Assembly (NCBI GenBank): GCA_044370655.1
Contig: JBILVD010000029.1
Location: forward strand, 1-13,445
Length of the DNA: 13,445 nt
Direction of reading: 5' to 3'
Source of the DNA: CAZFPN01 sp044370655
GTDB taxonomy: Bacteria > Pseudomonadota > Alphaproteobacteria > Rickettsiales > Deianiraeaceae
Shown: positions 1-7,185 of the stretch, in pieces
How positions within the stretch are numbered: position 1 is the first letter of the stretch
How the letters are laid out: every line of letters starts with the position of its first letter
Translations under genes and position numbers: made by a program
The notes under the pieces: model-generated
Told to the model about the DNA's origin: nothing
The model's database searches: none
What the model saw: the letters and a program-made list of their open reading frames with translations, nothing else

Positions 1-21
1 CTCGTCGTCTGCACGCAAAAT

Positions 22-43
22 TTTCTAGGAAATTTCTAGGAAA
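22..43 (+). promoter_or_regulatory. Two tandem TTTCTAGGAAA 11-mers, possible operator
   Basis: TTTCTAGGAAA occurs at 22-32 and again at 33-43 without a gap. Each unit is nearly palindromic around CTAG, and the 11-bp period puts both on the same helix face. They lie about 33 bp upstream of the -35 box of the promoter at 76-104. This arrangement would suit a DNA-binding protein, but that is inference. The same pair is present in the right arm at 9030-9051. Confidence 0.35.
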
Positions 44-75
44 GATAGGTTTTTTTATTTTTTTGAAAAAAGTTC

Positions 76-104
76 TTGACAAATAATATTTCTTTATTTA
101 TAAG
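76..104 (+). promoter_or_regulatory. Near-consensus sigma-70 promoter in left repeat arm
   Basis: TTGACA at 76-81, a 17-bp spacer, and TATAAG at 99-104, which differs from TATAAT at one base. The expected start site is near 111, almost at the repeat boundary (114). It reads rightwards into 115-246 and then against the decayed minus-strand gene at 247-1230. No convincing ORF starts just downstream, so it may make a short untranslated RNA or simply be a promoter carried by the element. Confidence 0.65.
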
Positions 105-130
105 ATTGATATATAAATTTTTAGCTTAGA

Positions 131-185
131 GTTTGGGGGCTTTAGGTGTTTGGGGGCTTTTAGAGGCCTTTGTTTTGGGGGCTTT
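131..185. repeat. Three TTTGGGGGCTTT repeats
   Basis: TTTGGGGGCTTT occurs at 132-143, 149-160 and 174-185, with starts 17 and 25 bp apart. Five-G runs stand out in this AT-rich sequence. The repeats lie just downstream of the left-arm promoter and would be in the first 75 bases of its transcript. Only three G5 runs are present, so a standard four-run G-quadruplex is not formed within this tract alone. Function unknown. Confidence 0.6.
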
Positions 186-212
186 GTTGTGAAGATTTGT
201 CGTTTTATTGAT

Positions 213-245
213 GAGATGCAAAGGAGATGCAAAGGATATGCAAAA
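213..245. repeat. 11-bp tandem repeat, GAGATGCAAAG x 3
   Basis: Two exact units GAGATGCAAAG (213-223 and 224-234) are followed by a diverged third, GATATGCAAAA (235-245). The array stops two bases before the end of the minus-strand pseudogene. The plus strand carries short ATG-initiated reading frames here, but none is long or convincing. Confidence 0.6.
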
Positions 246-246
246 A

Positions 247-1230
247 TTATCGCCCTATTGAAGGCTCATCTTTATTTTTAGCATTATTGTTTAGTCTTTC
301 TAACCAAAGATTCTCAGACTCGCACGAAGTAATACTTAAACCTTTTGTCATTGTATTTTCAATTTCAATTTTGCTTGAAAATGACAACTCTGAGAAATAC
401 GAATCTCTTTCTTTTTCATGCAAATAAGGTTTTATTGAGTAAATTGAGGCATAAAACCCATCTTGTCCAACCCTTTTTGAATTAATGTCTCCATTTTTTT
501 ACGAAATAATTCTTGAATATTGTTGTCTTTATTTGTAAATTCTCTAAGCTTACTTAAAGAAATATCATAAAAACCCAATCTACTCTCTTTTATTACTAGA
601 TTTCCCCCACCTTTATTTACATCCATAAAAGCATTAAAAAAGAGCATTCTTCGTTTCCTCCCTACAAAGTAAGTAATATGTTGCAAGCCTCCATTCTTCT
701 TTATTTTTGGTGCTAACTATTCTCTTTTTATAGCCTTATAGATGAGCAGTTTTCATTTTTTTGAAAAGAAAGTCCATTTTATTAAATAAAGATTTTTTTA
801 AGTCTTTATCGAAAAGCTTAATAAGTATGCTAGGTCTAGGGTCGTCCTCTGTTCTTATAACTCTATAAAAATTAAAGTTGACACATCTTTTGGTAAAAAT
901 AAAATTGAAGTAAAAATAAAACCGTGATTATTAAACAATTCAACATCCTTTGCGTCCGTTAGAGTAAATTTTTTTATGAGTTTTCCTGATTTTACAATCC
1001 TGTCATTAATAATTTTATCCTTAAACATGGTTTTATGCAAAGCGTAAATGTCATAAGTTGAAAGAATGTTATAAAATTCTTTGAAATTTGCATCATCTTG
1101 AATTCCCTTCTCGGCCTCTTTTACCTTCATTGTAATGTATTCATCGATAGGAAGTTACCCCTTTCCATCCTTTTTTAATCCTAAAAATTCTTGCAATTCT
1201 TTGGAAGTTGAATAGCTATTTTTGTTGCAT
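247..1230 (-). pseudogene. Multiply broken gene of about 327 codons, unrecognised
   Basis: No intact gene is present, but protein-like fragments follow one another on the minus strand and switch between two frames. From the 5' end: an ATG at 1228-1230 begins MQQK, and a one-base loss in an A run near 1220 would join it to NSYSTSKELQEFLGLKKDGK. An in-frame TAA follows at 1155-1157. The frame then stays open as LPIDEYITMKVKEAEKG and onwards to 855. A shift near 860-895 gives YRVIRTEDDPRPSILIKLF. A TAA lies at 736-738, then KNKEEWRLATYYLLCREE. A shift in a T run near 645 gives NAFMDVNKGGG through GLDKMGF. A last shift near 460 gives YASIYSIKPYLHEKERDSY, ending at a TAA at 247-249. The hydrophilic K/E-rich composition suggests a soluble protein. 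I recognise no family. Two adjacent decayed genes joined near 720-740 are also possible. A TTGACA-like box at 1286-1291 (minus) could be its old promoter. Confidence 0.55.
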
Positions 1231-1476
1231 ATTTTTTAATTGTTAATGTAGAAAATAATATTACTATTTTTAGAAATTTAGAAAATGTCAAGTTTTCTAA
1301 ATTTGTATTGGTTTTAAGAAAAATGTATTATAAGAACGAGGTTCGTCATGACAAGAAAAACCTGATTTTGATACTTAACCTTTTTTACAAATTGCAAATT
1401 TTTTTAAAAATCGTGAAAAAAACCTTGCAAAATTAAAATAAACTTTTAAAAATTGTTAGTTTTTTAAAAGTTATAA

Positions 1477-2439
1477 ATGGTGTATTTGATTTTGATAGTG
1501 GTTTTTTTGTTGCTTATAATTGCCTCGGGGGAGGTTTTTATTCGTGGTGCAATTGGGATTGCAAGCCGTCTAAGAATTTCCTCTTTTGCAATTGGTGCGA
1601 GCATTTTGGCAGTTGGGACTGCATCTCCAGACTTTTTTGTTTCAGGAGCAAGCGTTTTGAAGGGGCATGCGGAAGTTTCCCTTGGTTCTGTTATAGGCAG
1701 TGTAATTGTTAATATATTAGTTTGCATCGGTCTTGCATCAATAATTTCTGGGGTTAGATACGACAAAAAAGATAAAGGACTTTCGTTTGGAATGAAATAC
1801 CACCTCTTATTTTTGATAATAATGACAACATCCCTCATGTTTTCTAACGGAGAAATCGGTTGGGGTTTGTCTTTATTTTTAGTTATTTCCGCAGGTTTTT
1901 TTCTTTTCTGCACATTAACTATGGAGGCATTTCAACTAGAAGACGAAGACGGAGCAGGAGAAACCGCAAGCATTAATCTACCTTTATCTTTAGGGTTTTT
2001 TGGGGCTGGAATAATTGGTCTTTCCATTTTTTCCAATTACCTTCTAGATGCAATTATAAATGCAAGCGAATTTTTTAAAATACCAAAAAAAGTTATATCC
2101 TCCTTAATGATTGGGTTTGGAAATAGTATACCTGAAATCGTGACGGCAGTTATCGCATCTTTAAAAAAAAGAAGTCGTGTTATAATTGGAAATGTGATTG
2201 GAAGCAATATCTTGATACTTGGTGGAGTGCTTGGAGCATCGTCTTTTTTGGCAAATATTATGGGAAGCAAAATCCAAGTTTCTCTCCCAATTTTAACCTT
2301 AGATTTACCATTTTTAATGCTTTGCACGGTATTATTTTTTTTCTTTTTCAAAATAAAAAATCATTTAGGAAGAATATTAGGCTTGATTTTTATTTTTCTC
2401 TATTTATTATATATTTTATTACAAATTAATATTATTTAA
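1477..2439 (+). CDS. Calcium/cation antiporter (CaCA superfamily, YrbG-like)
   Basis: Inner-membrane exchanger of the YrbG/NCX type, normally swapping Ca2+ against Na+ or H+. The 320 residues match the family length (about 310-330), with roughly ten hydrophobic segments in two halves joined by an acidic loop near residues 153-163 (LEDEDGAGE). Repeat alpha-1 is AVGTASPDFF (45-54) followed by GSVIGSVIVNI (70-80). Repeat alpha-2 is GFGNSIPEIV (213-222) followed by GNVIGSNILI (238-247). The expected alpha-1 signature is GTSxPE and GSN; here it reads PD and GSV. In alpha-2 the position aligning with Asp240 of NCX_Mj is Ile247. The fold is clear, but ion selectivity may differ. No Shine-Dalgarno is visible. 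The exonuclease gene starts three bases after the stop, so they are probably cotranscribed. Confidence 0.85.
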   Translation: MVYLILIVVFLLLIIASGEVFIRGAIGIASRLRISSFAIGASILAVGTASPDFFVSGASVLKGHAEVSLGSVIGSVIVNILVCIGLASIISGVRYDKKDKGLSFGMKYHLLFLIIMTTSLMFSNGEIGWGLSLFLVISAGFFLFCTLTMEAFQLEDEDGAGETASINLPLSLGFFGAGIIGLSIFSNYLLDAIINASEFFKIPKKVISSLMIGFGNSIPEIVTAVIASLKKRSRVIIGNVIGSNILILGGVLGASSFLANIMGSKIQVSLPILTLDLPFLMLCTVLFFFFFKIKNHLGRILGLIFIFLYLLYILLQINII

Positions 2440-2442
2440 GAT

Positions 2443-3651
2443 ATGTCTAGAAACGATGGTAAATTTAACAAGAGTAGGCAGCAAAATGGCGCTGGCAAAA
2501 GCTATGGCATTTTTGGAGATGCGATTGGCTCTTTGAAGCAAAAATTAAGCTTTGATGGGTTTGAAAAGGAGGAAACTCGCATAGAATCGCGTTCTAATTT
2601 TCATGAAAGTCGTAGAGAAGAAGGTCGTAGAGAACAAAGGAGAGAGGTTAGACCAAATGTAAGAAGCGTTTTACCTGCAAATCCCCGCAACTTTTTTGTT
2701 TTTGGCATAGAAACCACACCTTGCATTGAAACCGCAAGAAGCTTTTTAAAAATAGGGGCGGAAGTAAGCGACGATGAAGTGATTGCAAAGCTAACTGCTC
2801 ATCACGGAGAAAACGAATTCCTCCGTCAACTTTTTCATAAAATTGTATGCGTGAGCTTTATTTTTGGCACAATTCACACTTTTAAAGGCGGAAAAGAGAA
2901 ATATGTTATCAAAAACATCAAAACAGAAGGAAGAAACGGGGAGAGCGAGGAGGAAATTTTGCGCAATGTTTTCTCGCATTTAGCAAGGTACTCCTCAAGG
3001 TTAATCAGCTTTAACGGCAGGGGGTTTGATATGCCAGTTTTACAATATCGTGCAATGAAATACGGCATTGATGCAAAATGGATTTATAGCGACGGATACT
3101 ACAACTACAACCATAGATATTCAATTGAAAAGCACTGCGACTTACTTGAAATGTTCTCTAATTTTGGGGCTTCCGCTAGGGTTAAAATGTCAGAAGTTTG
3201 CGCTTTATTCAAAATTCCTTGTAAAAACGGAGTTGAGAGTTCCAATATTCAAGACTTATTCAAAGCGGGAAAAATTTCAGAAATTGCGGACTATTGCGAA
3301 ATAGATGTGATTACAACCTATGTTTTATATTTAAGATTTATGCAACACTCGGGCAAGCTTTCCGCAGAAGGATACAACATCTGTCTAGACAATCTATGCA
3401 ACATGTTAAAATCAGAAGAAGGAACATCAGCACAAATTTTATTCGTGGAAAGTTTAATGCAGATGAATGCGGGCAACCCTCACTTAACTGTTGAAAAGGG
3501 GGCGGTGAAGCAAGAAGAAGCGGAGGAGATTATTGAAGAGTCTTTTAGCGAATTGAATTCAGCCGAAGAATACGAAAGAAATGAAGACGAAAATGAGGAA
3601 AATCAAGGTAAAGAAGGGTTCACGCAAGAAAACTTAGAAAAAAATAATTAA
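2443..3651 (+). CDS. PolB-like 3'-5' exonuclease, Exo I Asp replaced by Gly
   Basis: Belongs to the predicted 3'-5' exonucleases related to the family B polymerase proofreading domain (DnaQ-like fold, DNA_pol_B_exo2 type). The exonuclease core spans about residues 83-300. Exo I reads FVFGIETTP (85-93) where the family has F-D-I-E-T-x-P, so Gly88 (codon GGC at 2704-2706) replaces the first metal-binding Asp; Glu90 is kept. Exo II is SFNGRGFDMPVL (189-200). HCDLLEMFSNFG lies at 231-242. Exo III is YCEIDVITTY (284-293). At 402 residues it is longer than the usual 240-280: there is an Arg/Glu-rich N-terminal extension (1-80) and a strongly acidic tail (about 355-402), both likely disordered. GGC differs from GAC by one base, so this is either a recent loss, a real variant, or a sequence error. 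It follows the antiporter with a 3-bp gap and converges on ald. Confidence 0.85.
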   Translation: MSRNDGKFNKSRQQNGAGKSYGIFGDAIGSLKQKLSFDGFEKEETRIESRSNFHESRREEGRREQRREVRPNVRSVLPANPRNFFVFGIETTPCIETARSFLKIGAEVSDDEVIAKLTAHHGENEFLRQLFHKIVCVSFIFGTIHTFKGGKEKYVIKNIKTEGRNGESEEEILRNVFSHLARYSSRLISFNGRGFDMPVLQYRAMKYGIDAKWIYSDGYYNYNHRYSIEKHCDLLEMFSNFGASARVKMSEVCALFKIPCKNGVESSNIQDLFKAGKISEIADYCEIDVITTYVLYLRFMQHSGKLSAEGYNICLDNLCNMLKSEEGTSAQILFVESLMQMNAGNPHLTVEKGAVKQEEAEEIIEESFSELNSAEEYERNEDENEENQGKEGFTQENLEKNN

Positions 3652-3681
3652 AAATCATTCAACTCTTCAAAAAAACTTTAA

Positions 3682-4797
3682 TTAAAGAATATCAAGCGGA
3701 TTCGTGAAGCTATACCCTAAGTTTTCCGCAACCGCTTTGTAAGTCACCTTACCTTTTGCAACATTCAACCCCATTAAAAGATGATGATTTTCCTTTAAAG
3801 CTTTGATAAACCCCTTATTTGCAAGCTCCAAAGTAAAGGGAAGAGTTGCATTTTCAAGGGCAAAACTTGACGTCCTAGCTAAATTTCCAGGCATGTTGGT
3901 AACGCAGTAGTGAATTACTCCTTCTTCCGTGTAAACAGGGTTGGAGTGACTTGTTGGACGAGATGTTTCAAAGCATCCCCCTTGGTCTATAGCTATATCA
4001 ACTGCAACACTACCCTTGTTCATGCTTGCAATCATTGCTTTTGTTGCCACACGAGGAGCCGCCGCTCCAGGAATTAACACAGCCCCTACAAGCCCATCTG
4101 CTCCTTTAATCGTTTTTTCCACATTTTCGCTAGATGCATAAAGGATTTTTGCCCTTCCTCCAAAAATTATGTCAAGTTCACGAATTTTATTGATGGATTT
4201 ATCTAAAATTGTTACGTCCGCCCCCATTCCAACTGCCATTAAAGCTGCATTAAATCCTGAAAAACCTCCTCCGATAATAGCAATTTTTGCCTTGGAAGTT
4301 CCAGGAACGCCCCCAAGAAGAATTCCTCTTCCGCCGTTCACTTTTTCTAGGTATTGTGCGATTTTTTGAGTTGCAATTCTCCCTGCAACTTCACTCATAG
4401 GGGCAAGAAGTGGCAAGCTACCGTTAGAAGCAGTCACGGTTTCAAAGGCTATAGCATGACAACCAGAATTCACAAGCCCTTTGGTCTGCTCTGCATCTGG
4501 TGCTAAGTGCAAATAAGAGAAAATTGCCTGACCTTCTTTTAGCATCTTGATTTCATTTGCTTGAGGCTCCTTTACTTTAAGAATTATATCCCCCTTAGCG
4601 TAAATTTCTTCAGCACTATCAGCAATTTTTGCCCCAACTTTTGAGTATTCATCGTCGGAGATTCCAATCCCCAACCCCACTCCCTTTTGAACATATACGA
4701 CATGCCCGCATTTAACAAGTTCACTTACGGTTGCCGTAGTCCCTCCAGCTCTGGATTCGTTATCTTTAATTTCCTTAGGAATTGCAATAGTAGTCAT
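3682..4797 (-). CDS. ald: Alanine dehydrogenase
   Basis: NAD-dependent cytoplasmic enzyme interconverting L-alanine with pyruvate, ammonia and NADH. Full length at 371 residues. The N-terminal catalytic domain begins MTTIAIPKEIKDNESR, with Arg16 in the place of the pyruvate-binding Arg15 of the M. tuberculosis enzyme. Lys76 lies in LKVKEPQ, His97 in SYLHLA and Asp271 in VDIAIDQGGCFE, matching the catalytic Lys75, His96 and Asp270. The substrate-side motif LPLLAPMSEVAGR (128-140) and the Rossmann loop IIGGGFSGFNAA (174-185) with VTILD (195-199) are present. PntA is related, but the DQGGC and MSEVAGR motifs and the length favour Ald. The segment after Arg16 (AGGTTATV) is unlike the usual VAxTPAGV. 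It lies 150 bp downstream of fusA on the same strand, with a possible promoter of its own. It may let an amino-acid-using cell feed alanine into pyruvate (inference). Confidence 0.93.
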   Translation of the reverse strand: MTTIAIPKEIKDNESRAGGTTATVSELVKCGHVVYVQKGVGLGIGISDDEYSKVGAKIADSAEEIYAKGDIILKVKEPQANEIKMLKEGQAIFSYLHLAPDAEQTKGLVNSGCHAIAFETVTASNGSLPLLAPMSEVAGRIATQKIAQYLEKVNGGRGILLGGVPGTSKAKIAIIGGGFSGFNAALMAVGMGADVTILDKSINKIRELDIIFGGRAKILYASSENVEKTIKGADGLVGAVLIPGAAAPRVATKAMIASMNKGSVAVDIAIDQGGCFETSRPTSHSNPVYTEEGVIHYCVTNMPGNLARTSSFALENATLPFTLELANKGFIKALKENHHLLMGLNVAKGKVTYKAVAENLGYSFTNPLDIL

Positions 4798-4841
4798 AAT
4801 TTTTTAAATAATTTTATGATTGCTAAAATGATTTTTTTGTT

Positions 4842-4847
4842 TGTCAA
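4842..4847 (-). promoter_or_regulatory. Possible -35 box upstream of ald
   Basis: On the minus strand CACTTGACA gives a perfect TTGACA 45 bases upstream of the ald ATG. No good -10 box stands at 16-18 bp; CATAAA lies 23 bp away. The AT-rich context makes a chance match possible. Confidence 0.3.
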
Positions 4848-4947
4848 GTGATTTTTTAAATTTTTATAAATAATTTTTTCATATCACTTTTTAGCATCGT
4901 AAAAATAAGAAGTATGTCAAAAGATGAAAAGAATATAAAACTGAAGA

Positions 4948-7044
4948 TTAATCCTCCTTTACTATGAATTTTTCTTTCAAAGTTTTTGCGATATTTTCAG
5001 GAACGGCGTCGTATCTTTCAAGCACCATCGTGTACTGAGCTCTTCCTTTACTCATGCCTCTCAAAGTTTGAATGTATCCAAACATTTCAGAAAGCGGAAC
5101 AAAAGCCGTGATAACTTTTGCGTTTCCACGTTCGGACATATTAGAAATTTGCCCTCTTCTTCTGTTTAAATCTCCAGTAATGTCACCCATATAATCCTCT
5201 GGAGTTACAACCTCAACTTTCATTACAGGTTCAAGAATTTTAGCACCTGCGGACTTCTCCTCTTTTAGCTTTCTAAAGGCGTTTTTAGATGCAATTTCAA
5301 ACGCTAGAGCACTAGAATCCACGTCGTGATATCTTCCGTCAACAAGAGTTGCCTTAACGTCAACAACTGGGTATCCAGCAAGAATACCTTCTCTAATTGC
5401 TGCATTAAGCCCTTTTTCCACTCCAGGAATGTATTCTTTAGGCACCGCTCCCCCAACAATCTTATTTTCGAATATAAATCCACCTCCTTGTTCTAGCGGT
5501 TCAAATATGATTTCCACTCCTGCAAACTGTCCAGCACCACCAGACTGCTTTTTGTGTAAGTAATTTATGGTTGTTGTGTTTGAAATCGTCTCTCTGTAAG
5601 CAACTTGCGGAGCACCAACATTCGCCTCAACGCCATATTCCCTCTTCATTCTATCAACGATAATTTCAAGATGAAGCTCTCCCATACCTTTAAGAATTGT
5701 CTGCCCGCTTTCTTGGTCAACTTCTACTTTTAATGAAGGATCTTCAGAGACCAATCTTCCAATAGCTGTAGACATTTTGTCTTGATCTCCTTTTGTTTTT
5801 GGCTCAACTGCTAAAGAGATTACCGGCTCTGGAAATACCATTTTTTCAAGAACTATAGGATGCTTTTCGTCGCATAAAGTCTCCCCTGTTGTTGTCTCTT
5901 TAAGCCCTGGAAGTGCTATAATATCTCCTGCTCTTGCAAATTTTATGTCTTCCCTTGAGTTTGCGTGCATTCTAAGCATTCTACCAACTCTTTCCTTTTT
6001 GCCTTTAACGGAGTTTAGTATGGAAGAACCGCTCTCAAGCTTACCAGAGTAAATCCTCACAAATGTGATAGAACCTAAGAATGGGTCCGTCATTATTTTA
6101 AATGCAATACCCGCAAATGGCTCACTATCAAGCTTCTTTCTTTCCGCTTCATTTCCTTCTAAATCCTCACCTTTTACACTAGCAATGTCAATAGGGGAGG
6201 GGAGATAGTCCACCACTGCATCAAGAAGAGGCTGAACCCCCTTGTTTTTAAACGCACTTCCGCAAAGAACTGGCACAAATTTAAAGCCGATAGTCCCCTT
6301 TCTAAGGCATTTTTTCAAGTCCACAACTGTCAATTCCTCACCATTTAAGTATTTCTCCATAACTTCGTCGTCTGCATCTGCAACCGCATCAATCATTTCA
6401 TTTCTATACTTAGAAGCCTGCTCTTTAAATTCATCAGGAATTGGAAGATACTCAAAGCTCGCACCAAGCTCTTCTCCACTCCATTTGATGTATCTTTGTT
6501 CCAAAATATCAATAAGACCAGAGAATTTATCCTCCGCTCCAACAGGAAGCATCAAAACTACAGGTTTTGCACCTAAAATATCCACAATCATTTCAACACA
6601 ACGATAGAAGTTTGCCCCAATTCTATCCATTTTATTTACAAAGCAAATTCTAGGAACTTTGTATTTATCTGCCTGCCTCCAAACAGTTTCTGATTGAGGT
6701 TCCACGCCCGCAACTCCGTCAAATACCGTCACTGCCCCGTCCAAAACCCTCAAAGAACGCTCAACTTCAATTGTAAAATCTACGTGACCGGGAGTATCAA
6801 TCAAATTAATTGCATGGTCATTCCAAGAGCATGTAGTAGCAGCGGATGTAATTGTGATACCCCTTTCTTTTTCCTGCTCCATCCAGTCCATCGTTGCCCC
6901 ACCTTCGTGAACTTCCCCAATTTTGTGAGATTTACCAGTGTAAAAAAGAATTCTCTCACTTGTTGTCGTCTTGCCTGCATCAATGTGTGCCATAATACCG
7001 ATGTTTCTGTATTTATCTATAGGAAAAGATGAAATATCCGCCAT
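4948..7044 (-). CDS. fusA: Elongation factor G
   Basis: Translational GTPase that moves tRNA and mRNA through the ribosome and acts with RRF in recycling. Full length at 698 residues. The GTP-binding motifs are intact: G1 AHIDAGKT (19-26), RGIT (61-64), G3 DTPGH (83-87), G4 NKMD (137-140) and G5 SAF (263-265). Later domains include GELHLEIIVDRMKREYGVE and the C-terminal GYIQTLRGMSKGRAQYTM. The start at 7044 gives MADISSFPIDKYRNIGIMAH, a normal N-terminus. No Shine-Dalgarno precedes it; instead the leader has repeated TAGATTTTT units just before the ATG. fusA normally sits in the str operon with rpsL, rpsG and tuf. Here it is alone, divergent from atpG and upstream of ald. All motifs look functional, so a main rather than degenerate copy is likely, though a second fusA elsewhere cannot be excluded. 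Confidence 0.98.
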   Translation of the reverse strand: MADISSFPIDKYRNIGIMAHIDAGKTTTSERILFYTGKSHKIGEVHEGGATMDWMEQEKERGITITSAATTCSWNDHAINLIDTPGHVDFTIEVERSLRVLDGAVTVFDGVAGVEPQSETVWRQADKYKVPRICFVNKMDRIGANFYRCVEMIVDILGAKPVVLMLPVGAEDKFSGLIDILEQRYIKWSGEELGASFEYLPIPDEFKEQASKYRNEMIDAVADADDEVMEKYLNGEELTVVDLKKCLRKGTIGFKFVPVLCGSAFKNKGVQPLLDAVVDYLPSPIDIASVKGEDLEGNEAERKKLDSEPFAGIAFKIMTDPFLGSITFVRIYSGKLESGSSILNSVKGKKERVGRMLRMHANSREDIKFARAGDIIALPGLKETTTGETLCDEKHPIVLEKMVFPEPVISLAVEPKTKGDQDKMSTAIGRLVSEDPSLKVEVDQESGQTILKGMGELHLEIIVDRMKREYGVEANVGAPQVAYRETISNTTTINYLHKKQSGGAGQFAGVEIIFEPLEQGGGFIFENKIVGGAVPKEYIPGVEKGLNAAIREGILAGYPVVDVKATLVDGRYHDVDSSALAFEIASKNAFRKLKEEKSAGAKILEPVMKVEVVTPEDYMGDITGDLNRRRGQISNMSERGNAKVITAFVPLSEMFGYIQTLRGMSKGRAQYTMVLERYDAVPENIAKTLKEKFIVKED

Positions 7045-7098
7045 AAAAATCTAAAAATCTAAAAATAATATAATCTTCCTAATATAATAAAATTTAAA

Positions 7099-7104
7099 TG
7101 TCAA
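7099..7104 (-). promoter_or_regulatory. Likely -35 box of fusA
   Basis: The minus strand reads CACTTGACA, a perfect -35 box, 54 bases upstream of the fusA ATG. The stretch that should hold the -10 box is all A/T-rich and has no clear TATAAT at 16-18 bp. Interestingly CACTTGACA is also seen before ald (4842-4850). Confidence 0.4.
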
Positions 7105-7110
7105 GTGGGA

Positions 7111-7129
7111 TTTGAAAAAAATTTTCAAA
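7111..7129. promoter_or_regulatory. Palindrome between divergent fusA and atpG promoters
   Basis: TTTGAAAA (7111-7118) and TTTTCAAA (7122-7129) form perfect 8-bp arms around AAA. The site lies between the two outward -35 boxes (7099-7104 for fusA, 7136-7141 for atpG), so one protein bound here could affect both. With such A/T-rich arms, chance or DNA-bending A-tracts are also possible. Confidence 0.35.
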
Positions 7130-7135
7130 AAGTTC

Positions 7136-7164
7136 TTGCATTTTAATTTTACATACTTTAAATA
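7136..7164 (+). promoter_or_regulatory. Promoter of atpG-rsmI operon
   Basis: TTGCAT (7136-7141), a 17-bp spacer and TAAATA (7159-7164), ending 21 bases before the atpG ATG, so the leader would be about 15 bases. The sequence just before the -35 (AAAAAGTTCTTG) resembles that in the repeat-arm promoter (AAAAAAGTTCTTG). Confidence 0.5.
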
Positions 7165-7185
7165 TTAAGCAAATATGGTATATTT

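Larger units (their letters stand above)
1..114 (+). repeat. Left arm of a 114-bp perfect inverted repeat (interspersed element end)
   Basis: Bases 1-114 are the exact reverse complement of 8959-9072, with no mismatch seen. Identity stops abruptly after base 114. The match runs up to the window edge, so the element probably continues to the left outside the window; the right copy continues into a hairpin at 9070-9116. The repeat holds two head-to-tail 11-mers TTTCTAGGAAA (22-32 and 33-43), a T-rich and A-rich stretch, and a near-consensus promoter whose start site lies close to the repeat boundary. The body of the element lies left of the arm and the promoter points out of it. I read it as one end of a short repeated element rather than a gene. 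Confidence 0.9.

Noticed and set aside
131..185. G-quadruplex in the G5C repeats
   Set aside because: Only three long G runs occur within reach; the fourth, GAGG, is interrupted.
227..427. Plus-strand 66-codon frame beginning MQRICKNYRP
   Set aside because: It starts inside the 11-bp tandem repeat, and the opposite strand has a more protein-like frame that fits the decayed gene.
1231..1476. Gene, structured RNA or clear promoter in the spacer before the antiporter
   Set aside because: It is A/T-rich with only short palindromes such as GTCATGAC and a TTGCAA at 1425-1430 lacking a good -10. Nothing could be supported apart from a possible old promoter for the decayed gene.
1464..1913. Minus-strand 149-codon frame opposite the antiporter
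   Set aside because: It is a mirror of a clear transporter gene; its composition follows from the complementary strand.
3676..3697. CTTTAATTAAAG followed on the minus strand by a T run, a terminator candidate for ald
   Set aside because: The stem is only four A/T-rich pairs and the ald stop codon lies inside it. Too weak to call.
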